A stretch of DNA of 64,000 bases, taken from contig CM056743.1 of the NCBI GenBank assembly GCA_029851415.1, forward strand, positions 92,602,501-92,666,500. Direction: 5' to 3'. The position numbers were made by a program, and so were the translations under genes. The DNA comes from Eretmocerus hayati. Lineage: Eukaryota > Arthropoda > Insecta > Hymenoptera > Aphelinidae. Below are positions 44,626-55,423 of this stretch, piece after piece. Every line of letters starts with the position of its first letter. The stretch's first letter is position 1. Below the pieces are notes generated by a model, which saw only the letters and a list, made by a program, of their open reading frames with translations, did not search any database and was not told the origin of the DNA.

Positions 44626-46159
44626 TGTGAAGCAATTTTTGTAGGTCTTTGAAAAGAACAAAAGAAGTTCAGTGTCTTTTTCTCGTAAAACGTATCCTGT
44701 TTGTAATATTTGTAGATTTTTCGTCTAGACTCATACTCCTTTCACTAATACTAGAGTTGCAAGTATGGATGTCGACAAAGAATCCTCAAATAACGCAAAA
44801 AGGATGCGTTTTACGAGAAAAAGTCACTGAATCTTTTTAGTTAGTTTTTGGGAAGCCTACAAAAAATTACCGTGCATATTTTTTGTGAAACGTGTGTGAT
44901 TGGAGTTATGAAGCTGAAATAATTTTAGAGAAAAATTTTCGAGGATGATCCTCAAATATCTCCAGCAGGATACGTTGTACGAGAAAAACTATGGGAACAA
45001 TTTTTGTAGATATTTTGAAAATCTACACATTTATACCCCAAATATTTTTCGATGACATGTGTCTCTTTCGAGTTATAGAGGAATTACGACAGGAAAACAC
45101 CAAAAACCACCCTTCTTTTAATTTTTTCGTAACGGCCCATTCAAGAAATCATCATCTCAGTGCACAGAAACACATTACACCGGGATTTTAGGTCTTAGTA
45201 TGTCGACCAAATATGAACGTGGTTCAAGACCACCGCGAGGAAGATGAATTATCTTTCTTGAATACCGATCAATTTTTTGACATCGTTTGAGCCTTCAAAT
45301 GGCGGAGCCATTTTAATCATCAGAGTTTTTGAGTGATTCGTAGTATTGGAACCAAATAGCGACGAAAACGCAAAATGGTAGATTTTTCTCTGTCAAATTC
45401 CAAATTTCCAAATCGTGAGCTTTCTCCATACACCAAAATTAGTACCTAATCCCAAATGATTTGCAACATTGTATGGTGCATGGTCATGCATAATTCATGC
45501 ATGATACATGCATGACTACATACCACCATTTTCTGTACGCGGTCATGCATGATCGTGCACTAGTAGCGGTATGCCGTCATGCATGATCATGCACCAAACA
45601 TTTTTTCACGGGCAATCTATCATTCAGTAAAAAATATGTACATTTTAATTTTGAGAAGAGAAATTTGGAATTACGCATATGACTGTTTTCCGTGCCGAAA
45701 ACTCGCGATTCCCTCCTTGTACTGGTTCTATACCGATTTTGGGGCTGAAATTCACGTGACTTACTATTGATTTACGTCACTACGTAGATTTGTGATGATG
45801 ATGAACGATTATAGTGGCGATTTACTCAAAATTCATGTCCTATAAACAATTTCAAAGGCTAGAGTACGCATTTCTCATGTACCTTTCCATGAAATTTCAT
45901 AATATCAAAAATTCGAGTTTCTCGCCTTACTAACTTCTTCTTGGTAATAAAATAGATGGGAACAACTAGTTTCAGAGGTTATATGAGTGATATCGCGACA
46001 AATTACCCGGAACAGGTTATGGCTTTTCATTTCGACGAGCAAGCTTCGAATCACTCAGCTCAAATTTTCCTCAATGTATTCTGTTGGAATACATTTGGGA
46101 ATAAATTTTCAGATCAATCCGTTCACTCTCCTTTGTAATTTGTGAAGATTGAGGGTCGG

Positions 46160-46935
46160 AATGTTAGTTCCGTGCATTGTTACATCTCTAGAACGGCAAA
46201 TACCTTCAGCACTAGCGTCGGAGTAAGAGTAGCTGAGGGTATGCTAGAACTTTTTCCTCGAAGTGAAATGTTGAACGAACAATTTTTCATAGGTTTCATG
46301 TTCAGAACTCGTAGTTTAGTCCCCAAGCCGTGTGCCTCAATCTTGTTATGAGATTTTCACTAAAAATGAGAAATTTCTTCCAAATGCTCACAGCGTATGC
46401 TAAAATGAGTCCGAATCACTTTGTAATGGACGAAATTCTCAAGGAAATGGTTTGAATAATCAAATCCCAGTGCGAAAAAAGATCGGTTTTCAATGTCTTG
46501 AGTGCTGCATTTTCATTTGCAGCTAAAAATTGGTCATGTAAATAACTTTGTCAGTTCCGTGCATACCATTTTACCCCACAGAAAGTCAATGCATGTGGGG
46601 GGGGGGGGGGGGGGGGAACATTTCCCTCCACTGTATTATGGGAATAGATCTAATCACAAGGAGGAGTTTCTATGTTGATTCTGTTATTCTTGCAAGTGAT
46701 TTTAGGACGAAATGTCAGTTCCATGCATGTCAGTCCCGTGCATCCAAAATCTGTTCCCTGAAATGCTCAATAGTACGAAACAGACGGAGGAACGTAGTTC
46801 TGTGCTCCGGAGCATGTACCTCCGACTCAAATTAATCATCTAAACACGATTCTCAAGGTCATATCGTCCCATCGCGTCAGGACTCCACACTAGACAAGAA
46901 AATTTCAGAAACCGCAGATGTCAGTTCCGTGCACC
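46160..46935. repeat. dispersed motif YAGTYCCRTGCA, five copies
   Basis: The motif gttagttccgtgcat or tgtcagttccgtgcat-like occurs near 46163, 46548, 46713, 46730 and 46918 on the plus strand, always in the same orientation, with spacings of about 17 to 385 bases. It may be remnants of a diverged tandem repeat. Confidence 0.6.
46597..46616 (+). repeat. poly-G tract, 20 bases
   Basis: Uninterrupted run of 20 G; strong G-quadruplex potential and a likely assembly-error or length-variation site. Confidence 0.9.
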
Positions 46936-47608
46936 ACTTTTCCTATGCCTCATACATGGAAAAACTACATTTACCGTCCTAAAATGTTCCAAAAAACTTT
47001 CTGTATACGTATCATCACATATTATTGCTCAATATGCGGAAAAAACGGAAAGAGTCGACTCAGACATGCGCAGATTCAAAATTCAATTTCTGATACTTTG
47101 ACTTCAAAATTTTGGAATTAACTTCCTGGGATAGTGATACTTGAATTTTGTCCGTTTTCTCGACCTTAGGCTAGGTGTGGGATGTAAAATGCCTTTGTAC
47201 GTGTTTTTATGGGTACGTGTATATGTAGTGGAGGTGGACCGACGTGTTTTACGATAAGTTTCGGCGATTTGTGTCCCGGATAACGTGTCAAGTGATAAAA
47301 AATGGTCCTGCTGAGTGTATTTTGTGTGCATTGCAATGCAAGTTGTGGATCTGGAACAAAACGTCCAATCGATTTGGAATCACGAAGGTGGGGTCCTCAC
47401 ACGATGATGCTCAAGACCCACTGAAATTTTCCGTGGAATATTTGATAATCCAGGTACACGGGCAAATGTATAGCTTGCACCATTGCCGTACCTTTGATGC
47501 GGCTACAATGCCGCCGAGACTGTGCCTTTGTATAGCATAGCTAGCTGTGCTATGAATAGCTCAGATACTATAACTTGCGTTGTCATCAGTTTTCGTCGCG
47601 AGTCAGCT

Positions 47609-47641
47609 CTCTTCCTCCCTCCCTCTCTCCCTCTCTCTCTC
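47609..47641. repeat. (TC)n tract at the 3' end of the R1-like element
   Basis: CT-rich run directly outside the poly(A) tail (minus strand) of the R1-like LINE; it matches the (TC)n tract at the other end. Confidence 0.8.
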
Positions 47642-48125
47642 TTTTTTTTTTTTTTTAAGGTGGTTAGAGGGCAGAATCTGCCTCAGGATCCCTCGGATCC
47701 GTCCCCAGACACCGGACTGGTTCAGCTTACGCGGACTACGCATAGCCCACGCAGGCCATACCAGGCGGGACACGGGTTTGGGTAGGGCCCACCGAGAGGT
47801 GGGCCCGGCCGTGTAATATCCCTCTCCCCTCGATGTCCGATACCTAGGGCATCGGGCAATCAAGAAGGAGATCCACCTGCATCTACCATCTCATCCCGGT
47901 ACCACGTGAGCATTACTTCAGGATGAGCGGCATGTCTCGCGCTCGATTGCGAGCGTTCCTCTTCTCCATCTTCTTTCTTCGGCCACTTGTCGGCATCTTC
48001 TATCTTCATTCTTCATTGTTCCCTCTCTTCTTTCTTTCTTCTCTCTTCTTTCTCCTTTCTTCCCTCTCCAGTGCATCAGATTCCTCCTGGAATCATTTGG
48101 GCCTCTTCTGTTCCAATCGGCAGAG

Positions 48126-51100
48126 TCACTGTAATTCGCCTGCTTCGAGGCGCCTTACTTCCCTCTCTCTCTCCTCTTTGCGGGTCATCACCAGCTTGAT
48201 GTATCCGGTGAGTCTATCCCATGTCTCCTGCTTGCGGAGCAAGTACGGGACGAGATTCTCAGGTGTTAGTTGAGCACCCAGCCATTCATCCAGCTCGGCG
48301 CGCTCTCTCCGGGTGTCGCTGCACTTGAACAGGGCATGTTCGGCGTCATCCCATTCGTCCCCGCATGACTGACATGCTGGGGTCGTCCTCTTCTTGAACC
48401 TGGTTAGATAGGAACCGAAGCAACCATGATCGCTCAGTGCCTGCGTCGTCCAGTAGTCCATCTCTCCGTGGGTGCGTTCCGCCCACTTGGCTACGTCACG
48501 GATCAGCCAGTGCGTCCATCTGCCGTTCGCAAATGGCGAATCCCACTCAGTTTGCCAATGCTCAAGGGTGGTTTCCTTCTCGTTGTCGCGGATGATCTCC
48601 TTCATCGTCGGAGTGAGTACTCGTTCGGCTCCGATCACTTTCTGGCGGTCCCAGATCCTCACTCGCTCCGCGACGAGCAAGTGGATGGGCGGAGTACTCG
48701 CCAATACGTAAGCCGCATCTCCTGACACAGTGCGGTAGGCACGGATACTCCTCAGGGCCGCTCTTCGGTGGACAGGCCCCATTCTCTTCTCGATGATGGT
48801 CTTCTCTACTCTCTTCCCCCACACGGGTGCACCGTACAGCATGATGAAGGTAGTGACGGTGTTGAGAAGTGCACGCCTCTTTTCCTTGGGTCCTCCAATA
48901 TTCGGCATAAGCCGCTGGAGCGCCGCACCGATCCTGCTCGCCTTCTGGGCGGCTTCCTGGATGTGCTTCTTGAACGACCACTTGTCGTCGAGCCATACAG
49001 CGAGGTATTTCAGCTCTGTTTTCCGTGGAATCTCCTGCCCGTTGATATAAAACCGGGGTAAGTCAAACTTCCTACGCCTTGTGACCACGATTGCTTCGCA
49101 CTTCTTGACAGCGAGCTCCAGAAGCCTGCTAATCATCCACTCGTAGACTCGGGCCAGCGCTTCGTTCGCGCGTCTACCCAAGAGTTCCTCGTTGTCAGCC
49201 CATACTATGAGTCCCGCGTCGTCCGCGAAAGCCCCTATTATCACTCCTTCTGGCAGTTCGATAGACAGTAAGCTGTCATACTGGGTGTTCCAGTTGAACG
49301 GCCCGGAGACCGATCCCTGTCCGATTCCGGCGGACAATACCCGAATCTCTTGTCCCTTGTCGGTGTCGTACACGAGGGTCCTGTTCCGCAGGTAGTCACT
49401 CGTGACGGCTAGTAGATAGGGGGAAACTTTACCTCCTTGGGATTGATAGACTCGCTCCCAGCTCGCGCAGTTGAATGCGTTCTTCATGTCCAACGCAATG
49501 ATGGCACAGAATCCTCCTCTTCCTTGGTATGGGTTCCCTACCGACCCTTGAACCCGTTCTTGGACCGCCTCGATCGCGTGCACAGTGCTCCGTCCTTTCC
49601 GGAACCCGAACTGCATGCGTGATAGCCCACCGCCTTCTTCGTAGGCTTTTTCCACCCTGTTGAGCACCATCCTCTCGTACATTTTCCCGATATTGTCGAG
49701 CATGCTGAGAGGGCGTTGACCTCCTTGACCCTTAGGTATCAGGACCAGCTTCTGGCGTTTCCACTTGTCCGGGAAAGTTCCCGCGCTCAGACAGATGTTG
49801 AAGAGGTCGAGGAGTAGATCTGGCTTGTATTTGAAGACCAGTTTCAGAGCCTCGTTTGGGATGCCATCCAGGCCAGGGGCCTTGCCGTTCGGCATTCTCT
49901 TCGCCGCTATGAGTAGCTCTTGCATAGTGAAGAGCGGGATGGGGTCTTCGCTCTCCGTAGGGAATGTAACTCTGGGTTCTCCTGCTGGGAAGAGGTCTTC
50001 CACGATGGTGCGCAATGTTGCTGCATCGGTCGGTGCTGGGTTCCCCCTCCGGGGTCGGACCTTTGACATGACCACGCGATATGGCGTGCCCCAGGGGTCT
50101 TCGTTAACCATGTCGCACAGTTCACCCCAGCACTTCTCTTTGCTCCTCCGGATGGCTAGAACGAAAGCCTTCTTTGCTTCTTTGTACGCTCTGTCATCTT
50201 CCGCCAGCGATGGTCGTTGCAGCTTCCTTGATCGCCATGCGGTCCTCCTTTTCTTGTTGCTCGTTCTTCGTAGAGCCTTGATCTCATCGGTGATCCAGTA
50301 CTCTGGTTTCCTCCAGAAACATGGTGTTGTCCTGCGAGGCATCGACGCGTCGCAAGCTCTCGTGATGGCGGATGTTACCATCGCCACAGCCTCGTCCGAG
50401 GCGGAGTTCATCGGGAGATCTTTGACTGTTTCTATCGATTCCCGGAATTTTCCCTCGTCCAGCTTCCGTACCTGCCACCCCGTTGGTCGCGGTCTGCGTG
50501 TCGTCTGTCTCTGTCCGTCAGTCCTAAGTCGAAACCGAATATGTCGATGGTCACTCAGTGTTTCCGTGTCCAGAACTTCCCACGATGCCATACGTCCCAT
50601 GAGCGACGGGCTCATGAACGTCAGGTCGAGGACCGATGATGAACCTCCCTCCCGGGACCGAGTGTCGTGCCGGTAATAGGTGATAAACCCCGTCTCGTTC
50701 CCGAGCACTAATCCTAATGCCTCCATGGCATCAGCGAGTATTACCCCCCGTCTATCGCGCGGCCCCCCGCTCCAAGTCGGTTCCTTGGAGCAGGGGTGTC
50801 AAGCGTAGTGGAGTCCCTCCCCTCAAGCCCCTCCAGTCAAGTGCAGAGAGCGTCGCGGCTCACGGCGAAAGAGCCCCTTCCTTGCGATGCCGCGGCGCGC
50901 TCTACACATGACTGGAGGGGCTTGAGGGGAAGGACTCTACCACGCTTGACTGCCCTGCTTTGGAGTTGAAATCTCCCGCGATTATAACTGGGCCCCCCCA
51001 TTGCCTCACATCCTCTTCTAGGTCGTGGAGCTCGTCTTCAAATTCGTGCGTCTTGAGCGACGGCGAGTAGTAGCAGCTGTATACAGCTGTTCCACCTATG

Positions 51101-51333
51101 GTCTTTCAAGCATAACCGCGGCCACTAACAGCTGGTTCAGTCTCGCGGATCGCGGGATTCGTGATCTGAATTACAGCGGTTCCCCAGTGATCGAATGTGG
51201 AACGGGAAAGTTCGCGCTTTCGAGGCGGTTCGGAGATGATCAGAACATCGATACCCCCTTCTTTGGCGGCAGTGTGAAGGAGGTCACAAGCGTCCCCGCT
51301 TCTCCTGAGGTTGGCTTGGATAAAGTTAGCCAT
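48126..51333 (-). pseudogene. R1-clade ORF2: endonuclease, RT, CCHC (MITE-interrupted)
   Basis: Start MANFIQANLRRSGDACDLLH at 51333 (endonuclease Asn), IISEPP (Glu), then a TGA at 51106-51108, VIIAGDFNSK (Asp/Asn) and the MITE. After it come RSREGGSSSVLDLTF and LSDHRHIRF (His), closing the endonuclease. RT: GKAPGLDGIPNEALK, LVLIPKG, LDMKNAFNCASW (first Asp), GIGQGSVSGP, GAFADDAGLIVW (Asp pair). The C-terminal knuckle is CQSCGDEWDDAEHALFKC. Removing the 167-bp MITE plus its 8-bp duplication (175 bases) puts 51333 and 50726 in one frame, giving about 1010 codons, normal for R1. The last 866 codons are open. Only the stop and the MITE break it. Confidence 0.9.
50791..50957. mobile_element. hAT-like MITE inside R1 ORF2
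   Basis: 167 bp, ends CAGGGGTGTCAAGCGTRGTRGAGTCC, flanked by CCTTGGAG (50783-50790) and CTTTGGAG (50958-50965), an 8-bp duplication with one mismatch. It is the short form of the element at 4514-4785. It splits the endonuclease just after GDFNSK. Confidence 0.9.
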
Positions 51334-52088
51334 TTCTTCCCCCCCTCCCTGCGTCTATATGTCGCCCTCGCGTTTTGGTAGGCTGAGCAGTTGCTGGAGC
51401 CCGACCTGTGGTCAGATCTGGTTCCGATAGCCACGCAGCTGAGGCATTTTGGTTTCTCTTTACAGGTAGCGGCGAGGTGTCTTGGTTCACCGCACTGGAA
51501 GCAGAGTTTCGGTTGACGTTCCTCTGCCTTCTCTTTTTTGCAGCCTGAGGCCTTGTGGCCATACTCTAGGCAGTTATAGCAGCGTGGGATGCCTCCCTTC
51601 TCGCGGATTCTCACTCTGCTCCATCCCACCTTGGGTTCTTTCCAGTCCAGGAGGCGGTGAGCGAGCCTCGCTGGGATGGATACAACCGCTGTTTGGGTGC
51701 CTCGGGAGCCGTTTCGCAGGCTCTTGACTATTATGGCTCCATCCTCGTTTTCTGGTAGGGCCTTCGCGAGGTCCTTCTGCACTTTAGTTTTGTCGACATC
51801 GTAGTCGACTCCGAGAACCTCGAGGGTCATGCTATTTGCGAGGCAGTGGACGGCCCCTTCTTGCCCGACGACTGGTGTCAGAGCCGCTTTGATGGCTGCA
51901 GCGTCGGTGCCCTTCCTCAGTTCAATGAGGATTTGTCCTTCCTGTGTCTTGCGGATGCCCGTGACTTTAGAGCCCACTTCATCATTAAGGTCATCCGTCT
52001 TTATCTTGCGCAGCATATCTGCGTAGCTTAACCCTTCTTGGTTTGCCGTGACGAGAACGGCGTCGGATTTCGCTCTTCTTGGCTTCAT
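51240..52088 (-). CDS. R1-clade ORF1 (Gag-like, CCHC zinc knuckles)
   Basis: I choose the Met at 52088 (MKPRRAKSDAVLV). The frame stays open upstream only through the (TC)n tract, read as Arg-Glu repeats, which is not credible protein. About 282 residues. The N-terminal basic region is followed by an RRM-like part (YADMLRKIK, ILIELRKGTDAAAIKAAL, KVQKDLAKALPE), and three zinc knuckles at residues about 180-250: CYNCLEYGHKASGC, CFQCGEPRHLAATC and CLSCVAIGTRSDHRSGSSNC. Such proteins bind element RNA and form the retrotransposition particle. It overlaps ORF2, which is probably reached by reinitiation or frameshift. The frame is intact. Confidence 0.85.
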   Translation of the reverse strand: MKPRRAKSDAVLVTANQEGLSYADMLRKIKTDDLNDEVGSKVTGIRKTQEGQILIELRKGTDAAAIKAALTPVVGQEGAVHCLANSMTLEVLGVDYDVDKTKVQKDLAKALPENEDGAIIVKSLRNGSRGTQTAVVSIPARLAHRLLDWKEPKVGWSRVRIREKGGIPRCYNCLEYGHKASGCKKEKAEERQPKLCFQCGEPRHLAATCKEKPKCLSCVAIGTRSDHRSGSSNCSAYQNARATYRRREGGKKWLTLSKPTSGEAGTLVTSFTLPPKKGVSMF

Positions 52089-52145
52089 CTTTGCCTTCTT
52101 TTCAGCGGTGTCACTTGATCGACCGCTTTCCTTTGCCCTCTTTGT

Positions 52146-52149
<4 letters not shown>

Positions 52150-52217
<68 letters not shown>
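52150..52217. repeat. (TC)n microsatellite
   Basis: About 68 bases of CT repeat between the 5' end of the R1-like LINE (minus) and the 5' end of LINE copy D (plus). Confidence 0.95.
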
Positions 52218-52222
<5 letters not shown>

Positions 52223-54996
52223 CCTTAACTCTCTGACAGATAAGATTGAGCATCTACGCTTTCTCGTTGCTAACGATCCCTCCTACCATCTATTTGGGGT
52301 GGCTGAGTCGGAGCTAGATGAGTTTGTGGATGACAATCTCGTTCAGATTCCAGGTTTTTCATTGTTGCGGAAGGATCGCAACAGAGAGGGTGGTGGGGTT
52401 GCCTTGTATGTGCGCAATGACTTCAAAGTTAAGAAGTTGATTTCGTCAAATACTTTTCGGCCAGGGAAACCTGGCGTGCCTGAATTTCTCTTTTGTAGCA
52501 TACAACAGGGTAACTCCCCGCCAATATTGGTCGTAGTGATTTACAGACCCCCTAAAATCGCCATGCAGAAGGATGACGGGCTGTTTGGCTCGTTACGCCG
52601 GCTGTGTGGCGACTACAGTCATAAAATTATAATGGGTGATCTGAACGCGGATTTGTTAGACACTGCTCATCCTGACACCAAGACACTGACTGCACTGACA
52701 GAAGAACTTGCTTTGCAGATAGTGCAGCATGGCCCGACTCACCAACACACCCCCAATAGATCTCATACATGGATTGATCACATTTATGTAGATGACAATG
52801 ACATCATTACTGACTTTCAAAACAGACTCCTGCCCAGTTTCGGCAGGCACTCGGTCATTGACGTCACCATCGACGTCTTTACTCCTACTCCGCCAAGGAG
52901 TTCCGTCACCTACAGGAATTTTCGAAACATCACTCCGGAGATATTGAATGACCGATTGCTTCGCTGTGACTGGATAGCTTTCGAAAATGCTGAAACGAGT
53001 TTGGAAGATGCAATTCACTGCTTGAATGGAAATTCACAGACCGTTATAGATGAATTAGCACCCGAGAAAACTATTAATCCGCGTAAAAATGACGCTCCTT
53101 GGATTGGTCCCGAGCTGAGGGTACTCATGAATAAGCGAGACGCGACGCGCAGGCGCTGGGAACGGATTCAACGTAACCAGCGCAAGTGTCCTGAGCTTCA
53201 AAATGGACACTTTTGGCTTAGCGAAGAGGTCGACTTGCGCATTGAACGAGAGCATAACGCCTTCATTCAAACTCATTTGTCAGATGCTCTTGATCAGAAG
53301 AAGAACATTTGGGAGGAGATGCGCAATCTCGGCCTCTTGCCTAAGAGCAAGAGGAGGAACTTCATGGCTTCACACCGGATGAGTTGAACGCACACTTTGC
53401 GGGAGTTTCCGTTCCACTCCACGAGAATATTAATGAAGCAGTGGACGATATTGACTCGGCACCGGAGGAGGGGTTTAAATTTAAGCCCACAAATTTTAGT
53501 GATGTAGTCCTTGCTACCAAACATTTCTCCTCTTTCGCTCATGGCATTTTTCCTGAGGCTTGGAAGCAAGCGCAGAAGATTGCACTGAAGAAGACTGCTG
53601 CTCCATCAACGGTCTCGGACTTCCGTCCTATAGGACTGCTGTGCTCTCTCTCTCCAAGGTCCTGGAAAAAATCGCACATGACCAAATCACGGAGTATTTG
53701 AAAATCGAGAAGATACTTGATCGCTTCCAGACTGGTTTTAGGCAACACCATAGCACCCAGACAGCTTTGTTGGAATGGACCGATGACATCAGAGTAGGTA
53801 TAGACAGAAAGAAGATCACTCTGCTCCTACTATTCGATTTTAGCAAAGCTTTTGACACCATCTCACCATCCAAGCTGTTGAGGAAGCTGCGACATCTTGG
53901 CTTCTCAGGATCGGCGCTCCTGTGGATAAAATCATATTTACAGGGTCGCACCCAACAAATCACTTCTAGAGTAGGCAAATCTGATTGTCTCGAAACCAAT
54001 CTGGGTGTTCCACAGGGGTCCGTTCTTGGGCCTCTCCTCTTCAGCTTGTATGTGAATGACCTGGCTGGCTTGCTAGACGGAAAGTCGGTACATCATCTAT
54101 TTTATGCGGATGATCTCCAAATTTATCTCCAAATCGAGGAAAATAAGATCAGGGGAGGTATTGCTCGGCTGGGCGAGATAGGACGACTAGTTGCCGAGTG
54201 GGCCAGAAGTTCCGGCCTGTGTCTCAACGCTGGCAAGACCAAGGCAATCTACTTCAATTCGGAGAGGAATATCAAAGATCTGAAGAGAATGGACTTGCCA
54301 GGGGTTGAGATGCAGGAAGGAAAGTTCATCCCGTTCAGTGATACGGTCGTGAGTCTCGGTGTTACACTTGACAGTGAATTGACATGGAAACCGCACATTG
54401 ACCAAGTAACTAAGAAAGTCAACAGAGCCCTATACGGTCTGTGGTTTTTTAGGGCATGTATCACCAGACCTCTCCGAATTCGCCCAGTCGAGTCAGTGGT
54501 TCAACCGCACCTAGATTATTGCGCGGTCGTGTACCTCGACGCCACGGACGAACAGCGGCAACGGGTACAGAGACTAAGCAATTCATGTGTGAGATATATT
54601 TTTGATCTTAGGAGAGACGAGCACATCGACCCGTTTAGGGAGCGCTTGGGTTGGTTACGTACTGATTCGCGGAGAATGTACTTCTCAGCTCTCTTGATGC
54701 ATAAGATCATGCACTTAGGAGAACCTGGCTACCTAGCTGCGATGTTTACCAGGTACCAATCCGAACGCCCCGCACGGGCTGATCTAGAAGAGCGGGTACT
54801 CAAAGTTCTCAACATGAGACTTGAATATGGAAGAAGATCTTTCCAGGTCCAATGTGCTCATTTGTGGAACTTTCTCCCTCCGGGCTTTCGGCAGCTTGGG
54901 GAGATATCATTATTCAAAGAGTCCTTAAAAGACTCCCTGTTAACACTATCCTCCCAGAGGATTGATGTGGAGAAAAAACACTATTTGAATTTGTAA
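52218..54996 (+). pseudogene. LINE ORF2: endonuclease and RT (copy D)
   Basis: Endonuclease: INLNSLTDKIEHLR at the truncated start, GGGVALYVRND, MGDLNADLLDT, SHTWIDHIYVDD, RHSVIDVTID. A one-base loss near 53355 shifts the frame to 53384-53701, and another near 53650 shifts to the main RT frame, to 54996. RT: FDFSKAFDTISPSKLL (Asp), GVPQGSVLGPLLFSLY, FYADDLQIYL (Asp pair), CVRYIFDLRRDE, EPGYLAAMF. A 93-bp in-frame deletion between two TCCTC repeats (relative to copy A) removes 31 residues after KHFSS. The best-preserved full-length ORF2 of family 1 here. Confidence 0.9.
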
Positions 54997-55415
54997 ACCG
55001 TGATAGGCATGAGCCCGTTTTAATTGATGTCTTCTACTTCAGCTGAGTTATGCGTGGCTTTTTCGCTTCCGAACTGAGATTCCTGTGATATGACTGTGGG
55101 CCCATGTCTTCTTTATATGTTCTCCCAAACGGAAAAATGTTTTCTTTTCCTCAACCTTTTTTGTCAAGACTGATATATGTATATATATATGAAAACGTGA
55201 CTTTTCCTTTTTTTCTTTTCATGACTCTTAGCATCTTACGATGCCTCGAGATGACTATTCACTTTCTGTGATAATCCGAATAGCCTTAACCAAAACGACA
55301 AATTTTTACAAATTTAATGTATTTATTATGTATAAGTGACATATGTTTCATATGCTACTGTATTTTTGTATTTTTGCCCTTGGGCAAATAGAGGTTATCA
55401 TTCATTCATTCATTC
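52218..55415 (+). mobile_element. CR1-like LINE family 1, copy D
   Basis: Begins in (TC)n at the start of the endonuclease (atcaaccttaac, homologous to 16215-16200 of copy A, minus strand). ORF2 ends at 54996. Its 3' UTR (54997-55415) ends with gggcaaatagaggttatc and an (ATTC)n tail and is unlike the 3' UTR of copies A, B, C and E, although the protein is closely related to that of A and B. Copy E follows within 10 bases. Confidence 0.85.
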
Positions 55416-55423
55416 TCTCTATA

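Larger units (their letters stand above)
42046..45612. mobile_element. outer foldback element, about 670-bp arms
   Basis: The left arm (42046 to about 42720) and right arm (about 44945-45612) are highly similar reverse complements; ends read CCCGTGAAAAAATGTTTGGTG. The subterminal part is rich in the palindrome catgatcatgcatg. Only a CA dinucleotide is repeated outside (42044-42045, 45613-45614), so the duplication is uncertain. A second element (43226-44625) is nested inside. No transposase is seen. Confidence 0.75.
45615..47608. other. 2 kb without a recognised gene
   Basis: Frames of 60-98 codons (45956-46138, 46142-46351, 47244-47540) carry no known motif. A recurring motif tgtcagttccgtgca and a poly-G run are annotated separately. 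Confidence 0.4.
47642..52149 (-). mobile_element. R1-clade LINE, nearly complete
   Basis: Order on the minus strand: (TC)n, ORF1 (about 52088-51240), ORF2 overlapping it by about 94 bases (51333-48126), a 3' UTR of about 470 bases and a 15-base poly(A) (47642-47656), then (TC)n again. Two ORFs, CCHC knuckles in ORF1 and a C-terminal CCHC in ORF2 fit the R1 clade. There is no ribosomal DNA at either side; both flanks are (TC)n. One MITE (50791-50957) and one stop are the only clear lesions, so it inserted relatively recently. Confidence 0.9.

Noticed and set aside
49765..50676. 303-codon plus-strand frame
   Set aside because: Antisense shadow of the R1 ORF2 reverse transcriptase, whose catalytic motifs lie on the minus strand.
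52089..52253. Extended start of ORF1 through an Arg-Glu repeat
   Set aside because: The extension is only the (TC)n microsatellite read in frame; the Met at 52088 is the credible start.
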